From positions 1-53,367 of the forward strand of contig CAIJGS010000182.1 in NCBI GenBank assembly GCA_903820285.1: 53,367 nt of DNA, read 5' to 3'. Shown one piece after another: positions 7,932 to 14,812 of the stretch; position 1 is the stretch's first letter, and every line of letters begins with the position of its first letter. The stretch is from an uncultured Verrucomicrobia subdivision 3 bacterium. Its GTDB lineage: Bacteria > Verrucomicrobiota > Verrucomicrobiia > Limisphaerales > UBA11358. The notes beneath the pieces are model-generated. The model did not search any database, had not been told where the DNA came from, and saw only the letters and a program-made list of their open reading frames with translations. Made by a program: the position numbers and the translations under genes.

Positions 7932-8651
7932 TCACAAGGGCGTGCGTACATCCTTGATATACTGGACATGGTCATCCATAAACACCCGGCAACGTCCGCC
8001 GGGATGAATCGTATGACCACCAAAACCAGCCGGAGCGGTGGGGACGGTGCCGGGATAGTAGGGATCCACCACCAGCTCGACATCGGTGGGGCCATTGATA
8101 AGGCCAACCGTCGGGTCGTTGGTGGTTTGCAGGTCCGCCACCGCCTGCGCCGCCGACTTCCCCCAGAAATCCTCGAGGGAAACCGGATCATCCGGGCGGT
8201 CAAAGCGCCAGGCCCAATAGCGGCAGAGTAAGGCATTCGTGTCGTTGGAAGTGGCCTGCACAGATTGCACGATATTGCCGGCCGGGGAATTCAAAGCGGC
8301 GGGACAGGACCAAATGGCGAAGTTCGGGACCGCACTTTGCAAGACGGCGGCCGCCCAACCCGCGCGGGGATCAGAAGGCGGCCAGGTGGTCCACGGACGG
8401 TAACCGCCCGGCAGGCTGGATTTCAAATCGCGTCGGTCTGGAAAATGATCTGCGCTGTCGTTCAGATACATGACAAACGCCAGGCCGATCTGGTTGAGGT
8501 TGGAAAGGCAGGTGGCCTGCTGGCCTTTCTGTTTGGCCCGCGCGAGGGCCGGCAGGAGCAGCGCGGCCAGGATCGCGATGATGGCGATGACCACGAGCAG
8601 CTCAATTAGCGTAAATGCCAGATACCACGGCTGGTATCGTTTTAAATTCAT
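7932..8651 (-). CDS. Type II secretion/pilin-like pseudopilin (H-X9-DG type)
   Basis: This 239-residue protein has a prepilin-type N-terminus: a short positive leader, then [22 protein letters not shown] as the transmembrane helix, followed by KAR-type basic residues and the [18 protein letters not shown] stretch usual in Planctomycetes and Verrucomicrobia pseudopilins. The C-terminal part contains [19 protein letters not shown], a variant of the family's H-X9-DG motif. The residue before the expected cleavage site is alanine (WYLA/FTLIE) rather than glycine. I chose the ATG at 8651 ([10 protein letters not shown]) so that the leader has normal length; the frame is open further upstream. These proteins occur in many copies per genome and their specific roles are unknown. 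The gene is isolated, divergent from the tmRNA gene. Confidence 0.85.
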   Translation of the reverse strand: MNLKRYQPWYLAFTLIELLVVIAIIAILAALLLPALARAKQKGQQATCLSNLNQIGLAFVMYLNDSADHFPDRRDLKSSLPGGYRPWTTWPPSDPRAGWAAAVLQSAVPNFAIWSCPAALNSPAGNIVQSVQATSNDTNALLCRYWAWRFDRPDDPVSLEDFWGKSAAQAVADLQTTNDPTVGLINGPTDVELVVDPYYPGTVPTAPAGFGGHTIHPGGRCRVFMDDHVQYIKDVRTPL

Positions 8652-8841
8652 ACCCGGGAAACCCTCGTTTGAAATATTGCGGCTGGCAATATAATAATCG
8701 AAAGCGGCGTCAAAAAAGTGGCGGTAATGAGGCAATTCGTAAACGGAAGAAAACCCCATTTCAACCCTCCCTCACCCCCAAAATTGTCATCCGTAAACCT
8801 ATCGGAATGGCGGCGGCGGGCTCTGATGCCAAAGGCCGGGC

Positions 8842-8870
8842 TTGACCGGAGGCGGGAAATGACGGATGTT
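8842..8870 (+). promoter_or_regulatory. Possible promoter of the tmRNA gene
   Basis: TTGACC (8842-8847) is followed after 17 nt by GATGTT (8865-8870). The -35 match is good and the -10 match poor. The mature tmRNA 5' end at 8888 is 18 nt beyond the -10, which allows a short precursor to be trimmed by RNase P. Confidence 0.35.
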
Positions 8871-8887
8871 GGACCTGCCGAATTGAT

Positions 8888-9238
8888 GGGGGCGTACTGG
8901 TTTCGACCATGTGAACACTTCAGAGGCGGCATGCCGAGGACGATGCGTTGGCCTCGTAAATAATCGCATCAAACAAAACAGCTAACGAAGAATTAGCCCT
9001 CGCGGCCTAAGGCCACGACGTCCGCCGCTTGACACCTGCTAGGGTGGATGGACGCAACTGCAGGCATGGTTAAATGCGGGGACCGCGCGCATTTGGCCGA
9101 GAAAATTTCATGCGGACTAGGCAGTGCGACTCGAGTCCGGACGCCATCGCATAGCAGAAAATATTATCCGGAATAAGCATGTAGTCGCGGCTGATAGGTT
9201 GACTTGGGACGCGGGTTCAACTCCCGCCGCCTCCACCA
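8888..9238 (+). ncRNA. ssrA: Transfer-messenger RNA (tmRNA, 10Sa RNA)
   Basis: The RNA rescues stalled ribosomes and tags the nascent protein for proteolysis. Its 5' end GGGGGCG pairs as a 7-bp acceptor stem (one G-U) with CGCCTCC before ACCA at the 3' end. TACTGGTTTCGAC after the 5' stem and GGGTTCAACTCCC (T-arm) near the 3' end are the standard tRNA-like elements, and CCA is encoded. The tag frame probably resumes at GCA 8966-8968, preceded by TAATC as the E. coli resume codon is by TAGTC. It reads ASNKTANEELALAA and stops with TAA at 9008-9010. The ELALAA end fits the general LAA-ending protease tag. The length of 351 nt is normal for a one-piece tmRNA. A partial serine recombinase gene runs antisense into the 3' end. 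Confidence 0.95.
9164..9238. other. Presumed integration site (att) at the 3' end of the tmRNA gene
   Basis: The 3' end of ssrA is a well-known target for site-specific recombinases. Here the recombinase reading frame crosses from element DNA into the tmRNA (antisense WWRRRELNPRPK) and uses a stop codon at 9164-9166 inside it. This places the recombined attachment site at or within the tRNA-like 3' end. The second att copy was not found in this window, and the exact crossover point cannot be fixed from one end. Confidence 0.55.
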
Positions 9239-10320
9239 TACAGAATTTGGCGAAAAATCAATGGGCGCATTGCGCAGGGTGACGTTGGTTTCAGCCAATA
9301 AATCAAAGGGTTTTTTGAAGGAAACGGTTACGGTTTGAGCGCGTAAAAGGCGGTTCGAGCCAACTTTTTCAAGGAATGACTTCATTCCTAACCAATTGTC
9401 AGAAAAAACGTCATTTTGGGCCGTATTTGCCTCCAAAATCCATTTTTTCAAGGGTTCGAGCCGATTTATTTTACTTCCCTCCAATACGACGATTTGTTGC
9501 TCCAAATCGGCTTTCAGGGCCATCATCGGATTTTTGAGTTCTTTGAACTCGGCAATGTCAATTGCCCCCTCGGTGAATGCCTTGTTGATCCGGTCAATCT
9601 TGGTTTTAAGCAGCGCCAATTCAGCCTTGAGGCTGTCGATTTTTTGCTGCTTCTCAATGGAGGTTTCCGTCTCCCATGTTTCGATCTTGGCTAGGAACTT
9701 CTCTTTCCATTCATCGGGGATGAGAACGAATTCGGCGTTCCGCTTGATCTCCGCCGCCAGCTTTTCTTGGCGAATGAAGGTCGTGGCCGGGCATCGTTGC
9801 TCTTTGCCTTTGCGGGTGCAACGATAGTAGTGGAAGCGGAGACCGCTCTTTTTGATGTGTCGCTCGCCCGTGATGGCATATCCACACTCGGCACAGGTCG
9901 CAAAATTGAGAAACACAAGGTTCTTTTCTTCGCGGCGTTTGCGTGGCTTGCCGACAGCCACCAAAGCCTTTTGAATGTCATCAAACGTCTTTTTGCTGAT
10001 CATCGGTACGTGCGCTCCTTGGTGCATTTCCCCCTTGTGGAGGAATACGCCGTAATAAAATGGGTTGCGGAGTAAACGGTCAACGGCTGAAAGCACCAAT
10101 GGTTCCTTGCTGCGTTGACCGACGATACCGGCCGCCTTCAATTCCCTTTGAAATCCGGTAAGGGAAAGTGTTCCGGTTGCGAAACGCTCCAAGAGCGCCT
10201 TCACTTTTTTAAAATTTTCAGGGTGTGGTTCGATGGTGCGAAGTCGGGGTTCATTGAAGTACCCAATGGCGGTGTATCGCGGCGTCAACGTCTTCCCGTA
10301 CAAGTTCGCGGTCGGCCGCT
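9164..10320 (-). pseudogene. Large serine recombinase, 5'-truncated
   Basis: The frame encodes the C-terminal two thirds of a large serine recombinase: a Recombinase domain (AIGYFNEPRLRTIEPHPENF, LLRNPFYYGVFLHKGEMHQGAHVPMISKKTFDDIQ), a zinc-ribbon segment (FLNFATCAECGYAITGERH ... YYRCTRKGKEQRCPATTF, four cysteines) and a long coiled coil (about 100 residues rich in E, K and L). The N-terminal catalytic resolvase domain with its serine nucleophile is missing. Homology fades before TPRYTAIGYFN, near 10,300-10,320, where a truncated GH16 gene begins on the other strand. The enzyme must be inactive. Its C-terminus is translated from antisense tmRNA sequence, so the element integrated at ssrA. It is a remnant of a genomic island or prophage. 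Confidence 0.85.
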
Positions 10321-10323
10321 GCT

Positions 10324-11214
10324 GTGAAATACAACTGCCCAAGCGAAGTGGTGAATGGCACAACGCAGCATATTTTAGTCTGTGAAGCGCATGGGGACCG
10401 ATACCAAGGTGCTTTCACGGGTGCTAACGGTGAAAAGGCCCGTGTCGGCGGCGTTATTGTTACCAAGCAATTCTTTGCTTCCGGCCGCTATGAAGTGGTA
10501 ATGAAGGTGGGTGCGCCCAGCGGAGGAAATACATTGATGGCGCCTAACGGGGCGGTCCCGGCGATTTGGACTTATGCCTATCGTTGGGTGGAAACTCCCG
10601 CCAATAAACAGGCCTCATATAATGCGGAGGTGCCGCTCTATAATCCGAATCTCAAAGTGTCCGGGGCCCCAGCCACCGAATATTGGTCGGAAATTGATTT
10701 CCCGGAGCTGGGCAAAAATGGGGATTTCACGCATGGGGGATATAATGTCTTCTGCCAAAATCGATACGAATGGAAAACCTTTCCAATTCCCCCCGTTGCC
10801 GACGGCCAATATCATACCTATGACATGGAATGGCGCACCGGACTGAAGCCCTTGTCCGGAATCAAGGACAGTCAGGTGATCGAACGCAATGGCTGCTGGT
10901 GGGTGCAGGATAAAACGGTTCCGATCAACGCTTATCTGGGCAACCCCCTGAAGCGGCTGGGTAACAACGTATATGCCGCTTATACCGGCCTGACGGTGCA
11001 GAATTGGGTGGATGGCATCAGGGTGGGAGGCAATGCCAATAAAGTGCCTTGCATGGCGGGTCAATTGACGCTGGGCGTCTGGCTGCCCGGCTGGGGTGGC
11101 CCGGCAGCATGGGAAACGGCGCAGGTATCGTTTGGGCCGATTAAAATATGGCAGTGCGACGATCCGGGGGATGTGCGCGGCATTTTGACGAACGATGTGC
11201 CGGCGAATTTTTAG
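10324..11214 (+). pseudogene. GH16-family glucanase/agarase-like enzyme, 5'-truncated
   Basis: The 296 codons from GTG 10324 show a GH16 catalytic fold: TKQFFASGRYEVVMKV, the wall-lining AIWTYAYRW, and the active-site motif SEIDFPE with the catalytic pair at E123 and E128 and the helper D125. A late YHTYDMEWRT strand and a C-terminal VSFGPIKIW follow. Family members hydrolyse beta-1,3/1,4-glucans or algal galactans; the substrate here is not clear. The N-terminus lacks the signal peptide and about 50-60 residues expected before HILVCEAHGDRYQG. The frame upstream is recombinase DNA on the opposite strand and holds a stop at 10255. The gene has probably lost its promoter, signal sequence and first strands, though the catalytic residues remain. 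A low-level start at 10324 cannot be excluded. Confidence 0.75.
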
Positions 11215-11370
11215 AAAAGCTTCAATCCTCAATTCAAATACCCAAATGAAGCCAGGGATGTTTCTCGCAAAACCATTCGGCAACGGCGTTCTGGCGGGGG
11301 GTTGATGCTGGCCATGCTCGGGTTTAATGCGGTCTTCCCCTAACCGGTCCGATACCCAGGCTTTCACCAG

Positions 11371-11393
11371 ACTTGCATTGGTTTAATACAAGT
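11371..11393. promoter_or_regulatory. Inverted repeat upstream of the sialic-acid operon (candidate operator)
   Basis: ACTTGCATT (11371-11379) and AATACAAGT (11385-11393) are inverted 9-nt arms with one mismatch around a 5-nt spacer, 55 nt before the first gene of the operon. Size and position suit a dimeric GntR, LacI or similar repressor. A weak -10-like TAATAC lies inside the right arm. The GntR/LacI hybrid encoded at 31976 is a possible, unproven binder. Confidence 0.45.
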
Positions 11394-11448
11394 GCTTTGC
11401 GATTTCAGATTCTTACGGAAACAGGGATAATCAAGCCATGAGAAAGAT

Positions 11449-12615
11449 ATGGACAACCCGGGTTCCGGCATTCGGCCCGGAATCCGCAGGCAGCGGAAGG
11501 GATGCTTGGAGACGGTGAAATATCCTGGTTCCAGCAACTGCGCCCGCCGTTTGTTCGCACGGTGGAAACCGTTCGGTCCAGCCTTGTTATTTATGATTGC
11601 ACTGACTGCGTGTTCCGTTCTGCCGCCCAACCATTCACTGTATTGGTCGCAACTGCCGCCCTTGCCGGATGTGCTCGGCGTCGCGGGTCCTTTTGCGGGC
11701 GTCAGCGGCAATGTGCTGCTGGTTGGCGGTGGTGCCAATTTCCCCGGCAAGATGCCGTGGGAGGGCGGCCAGAAGGTCTGGCACGACGAGATATATGCGC
11801 TGGCCGACACCAACGGCGCTTGGAAACTCGTGGGTAAATTGCCCCGCCCACTGGCATATGGCGTGTCAATCACGACCCCGGCGGGCGTGGTCTGCATTGG
11901 CGGCAGCGATGCCGAGCACCATCATGGCGAGGTGTTCCGGCTTGGTTTTGATAACGGTGTTTTCTCAGTGCAACCGCTCGCCAGCCTGCCTATACCGCTG
12001 GCCAACGCGGCGGGCGCACTGGTGGGGGAAACGATTTATATTGCGGGCGGTTCCGAAAAGCCCGGTGAATTTTCCGCGCTCAACCAATGTTTTGCCCTGG
12101 ACCTGGCCCAGAATAATCCGGTCTGGCAGCCGGTGCCGCCTTGTCCTGGCAAGGCGCGCATCCTGCCAGTGGCGGCGGCGGATAAAAATAGTTTTTATCT
12201 TTTTGGTGGCGCCGCGTTGGAGCCGGCCAATGGAAAAATCGCGCGGGTTTATTTGCAGGACGCCTGGCGTTACGAACCCGGGCAGGGCTGGCAACGGCTC
12301 GCGGATTTGCCCAAGCCTTGCGTGGCCGGCCCGACCCCCGCGCCGGAGGTGGATGCCAGTTTTTTGCTCATGGGCGGTGACGACGGTTCACACGTTGGTT
12401 TCCAGCCCGTCGAAAAACATCCCGGCTTTGCCACGGAGATGCTGGCGTATAACGTGAATACCGGCCGCTGGCGCACCAATGGCACGGTGCCCGCGCCCCG
12501 CGCCACGCTGCCCACTGTTCTCTGGCATAACCGCTTTGTCATTCCCAGCGGTGAAATGCGTCCTGGGGTGCGGTCGCCGGAAATCTGGACATTAAGCGGC
12601 AATGGCAGACCCTGA
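11449..12615 (+). CDS. nanM: NanM-like N-acetylneuraminate mutarotase (Kelch propeller lipoprotein)
   Basis: This 388-residue protein is a Kelch-type beta-propeller of the cyclically permuted mutarotase/NanM family, which speeds conversion of alpha- to beta-N-acetylneuraminate released by sialidase. Repeated blades are visible (LLVGGGANFPGKMPWEGGQKVWHDEIYA, VCIGGSDAEHHHGEVF, IYIAGGSEKPGEFSAL, FYLFGGAALEP, FLLMGGDDG). GGANFP and the HDEIY segment are family marks. A hydrophobic stretch ending LTAC (Cys55 from the first ATG) suggests a lipoprotein in the periplasm. The ATG at 11449 gives a long basic N-terminus; GTG 11515, preceded by GGAG, would give a more usual signal peptide with Cys33. It is the first gene of an eight-gene operon; MFS follows after 6 nt. 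Confidence 0.8.
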   Translation: MDNPGSGIRPGIRRQRKGCLETVKYPGSSNCARRLFARWKPFGPALLFMIALTACSVLPPNHSLYWSQLPPLPDVLGVAGPFAGVSGNVLLVGGGANFPGKMPWEGGQKVWHDEIYALADTNGAWKLVGKLPRPLAYGVSITTPAGVVCIGGSDAEHHHGEVFRLGFDNGVFSVQPLASLPIPLANAAGALVGETIYIAGGSEKPGEFSALNQCFALDLAQNNPVWQPVPPCPGKARILPVAAADKNSFYLFGGAALEPANGKIARVYLQDAWRYEPGQGWQRLADLPKPCVAGPTPAPEVDASFLLMGGDDGSHVGFQPVEKHPGFATEMLAYNVNTGRWRTNGTVPAPRATLPTVLWHNRFVIPSGEMRPGVRSPEIWTLSGNGRP

Positions 12616-12621
12616 TGGTTT

Positions 12622-13881
12622 ATGGCCGAAACGATCAGACCCAATACCAATGCATGGTTCGTAGTGGCGCTGCTATTTCCGGTGGCGCTGCTGAACTATC
12701 TCGACCGGCAAATGCTGGCGACGATGGGGTTGTCCATCAAGGCGGATTTCAAGGAACTGCAAGGGGCCAACGGCGCGGAAAATTTCGGCCGGCTCATGTC
12801 CATCTTCATGTGGGTGTATGCCTTTTGCAGCCCGGTCAGCGGCTTCATCGCCGACCGGGTCAACCGCAAATGGCTGATAGTATTTAGTCTCGCGGTGTGG
12901 TCCGCCGTCACGCTGGCGATGGGGCGCGTCCACGATTACCAGACGCTTTACTGGCTGCGCGCGGCGATGGGGGTGAGCGAGGCATTTTATATTCCCGCCG
13001 GGCTGTCGCTGATTGCCGACTATCATCGCGGTCCGACGCGCTCGCTGGCGATTGGGATTCACATGAGCGGCATTTACCTCGGCCAGGCGCTGGGCGGGGT
13101 CGGCGGCTGGGTGGCGCAGGACATTTCCTGGCGCGCGGCTTTCGGCAGTTGTGGACTCCTCGGCGTCGGTTATGCCGTTATGCTTTGCCTTTTTCTTCGC
13201 GAAAGAAAGGATTCCGCGACCATCCCGGTGGCAGCGGGCGCCGAAAGTTCAATTTTTCCCACGCCAAGTCGCACGGGTGTGCGCTGGCTGGGTTTCGGCA
13301 TTTTAATTCTTTGTTTTTGCCTCCCGAGCCTGCCGGGCTGGGCCGTGAAAAACTGGCTACCCACGTTATTGCAAGACCGTTTTCTGCTCGACCAAAAAAG
13401 TTCCGGCCTTTACGCCACGCTGACCACGGCCAGTGCCGGTTTCTTCGGCGTGCTGCTGGGCGGGAAAATGGCCGACGTTTTTTCCCGGCGCAACGTCCGT
13501 GGCCGGACCTGGGCAAGCGCGGCCGGCTTGCTGCTGACGGTGCCGGCGCTGGCTGGTATCGGCTTTGCCCCAACGCTGCCACTCGTCGTGATTTGTGCCG
13601 CCATTTACGGTCTGGGCTTCGGCATGTTCGACGCCAACAACATGCCCATCCTGTGTCAGCTCGCGCCACCACGTTTTCGGGCCACCGGTTATGGCCTCAT
13701 GAATTTCGCCGGTATCGCGGCGGGGGCGTATCTCACGCCGTTGCTCGGCCGGCTTAAGGATCATGGCACTCCCCTTTCTGTGGGATTCGCGATGTGCGCC
13801 ATTCCGGCTTTAATTGCCGCTACTTTAATGTTCGTGCTTAGGCCCAAAGAACGGGACTGCGGCAGGGAAATCACCAAATAA
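12622..13881 (+). CDS. MFS transporter, probable sialic acid importer
   Basis: The 419-residue protein has about 12 hydrophobic segments and major-facilitator marks: LNYLDRQMLATMGLSIKADF in helix 1 and its loop, GFIADRVNRKW between helices 2 and 3, WLRAAMGVSEAFYIPAGLSLIADYHRGPTRSLAIGIH, and the second-half loop GGKMADVFSRRNVRGR. It belongs to the anion/organic-acid type of MFS carriers (the group of hexuronate and sialate symporters). Location between the mutarotase and N-acetylneuraminate lyase genes (6 and 13 nt gaps) points to uptake of N-acetylneuraminate across the inner membrane. Substrate is inferred from context, not seen in sequence. Confidence 0.8.
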   Translation: MAETIRPNTNAWFVVALLFPVALLNYLDRQMLATMGLSIKADFKELQGANGAENFGRLMSIFMWVYAFCSPVSGFIADRVNRKWLIVFSLAVWSAVTLAMGRVHDYQTLYWLRAAMGVSEAFYIPAGLSLIADYHRGPTRSLAIGIHMSGIYLGQALGGVGGWVAQDISWRAAFGSCGLLGVGYAVMLCLFLRERKDSATIPVAAGAESSIFPTPSRTGVRWLGFGILILCFCLPSLPGWAVKNWLPTLLQDRFLLDQKSSGLYATLTTASAGFFGVLLGGKMADVFSRRNVRGRTWASAAGLLLTVPALAGIGFAPTLPLVVICAAIYGLGFGMFDANNMPILCQLAPPRFRATGYGLMNFAGIAAGAYLTPLLGRLKDHGTPLSVGFAMCAIPALIAATLMFVLRPKERDCGREITK

Positions 13882-13894
13882 TATTTTACCAACC

Positions 13895-14812
13895 ATGAAA
13901 ACGTCATCAAAACTCACCGGCCTGGTTGCCGCCGCGCATACGCCCTTCAACCGGGATCATTCGCTGAACCTTGCCGTCGTTGAAAAACAGGCCGCGCACT
14001 TCTTAAAAAACAAGGTGACCGTCGCCTTCATCGGCGGCAGCACGGGGGAAAGTCATTCGCTGGCCACGGACGAACGGCGCCAACTTGCACAGCGCTGGCT
14101 CGAAGTAGTGCGCGGCACGGAATTAAGGGTCATCGTCCACGTGGGCTCGAATTCGCTCACGGACGCCGCCGGGCTCGCGGCGCACGCGCAAAAACATGGA
14201 GCCATCGGCATTGCTTCACTGGCACCGTCCTATTTCAAGCCGAAGTCCGTCGCCGATTTGGTCAGTTGCTGTGCCAGCATTGCCGCCAACGCGCCCAAAA
14301 CCCCATTCTACTTTTACGACATACCGGTCCTGACGGGCGTGAATCTTTCGATGCCCGACTTTCTGGCGCAGGGCCGCAAAAAAATTCCCAACCTGGCCGG
14401 CATCAAGTGGACGAATGCCGATTTGTATTCATATCAACTGTGCCAGCACGTCCCCGGCAACTTCGACCTGCCGTGGGGCAACGACGAGTATCTGCTCGCC
14501 GCCCTGGCGCTTGGCGCGGTCGGCGCGGTTGGCAGTACTTATTGTTTTGCCGCGCCGATTTATCATCGCCTGATGGCGGCCTTCGCGGCCGGCGACCTGG
14601 CGACGGCCCGCAAAGAGCAATTCCGTTCCTGCCAACTGGTTCAGACGCTCGCGAGTTACGGCTACATGGGCGCCGCCAAAGCGACGCTGAAAATGCTCGG
14701 AATAGAGGTCGGCCCGGCGCGGCTGCCGAATGCCAACCTGACAGTCGCACAAGCGAAGGAGCTCCGCGCCAGACTCGAGAGCCTGGGATTCTTTGACTGG
14801 ATAAAAATGTGA
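13895..14812 (+). CDS. nanA: N-acetylneuraminate lyase (DapA/NanA family)
   Basis: The 305-residue enzyme belongs to the class I aldolases of the DHDPS/NAL family. It is expected to split N-acetylneuraminate into N-acetylmannosamine and pyruvate in the cytoplasm. Key residues are present: GGSTGE for the substrate carboxylate, Tyr141 in FYFYDIPVLTG, and the Schiff-base Lys171 in AGIKWTN. The YDIPVLTG context is like that of true NAL (YNIPALSG in E. coli) rather than DHDPS. The tail GAVGSTYCFAAPIYHRL is also NAL-like. The gene lies 13 nt after the MFS gene without a clear Shine-Dalgarno sequence. Its stop overlaps the GTG start of the next gene by 4 nt. Confidence 0.9.
   Translation: MKTSSKLTGLVAAAHTPFNRDHSLNLAVVEKQAAHFLKNKVTVAFIGGSTGESHSLATDERRQLAQRWLEVVRGTELRVIVHVGSNSLTDAAGLAAHAQKHGAIGIASLAPSYFKPKSVADLVSCCASIAANAPKTPFYFYDIPVLTGVNLSMPDFLAQGRKKIPNLAGIKWTNADLYSYQLCQHVPGNFDLPWGNDEYLLAALALGAVGAVGSTYCFAAPIYHRLMAAFAAGDLATARKEQFRSCQLVQTLASYGYMGAAKATLKMLGIEVGPARLPNANLTVAQAKELRARLESLGFFDWIKM

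Noticed and set aside
10251-10466. Minus-strand frame spanning the recombinase/GH16 junction
   Set aside because: It has no homology on either side, and the two parent genes are read in other frames or on the other strand.
12897-13757. Plus-strand 286-codon frame inside the MFS transporter gene
   Set aside because: It overlaps the MFS gene in another frame and is arginine-rich nonsense; the MFS frame has clear family motifs.
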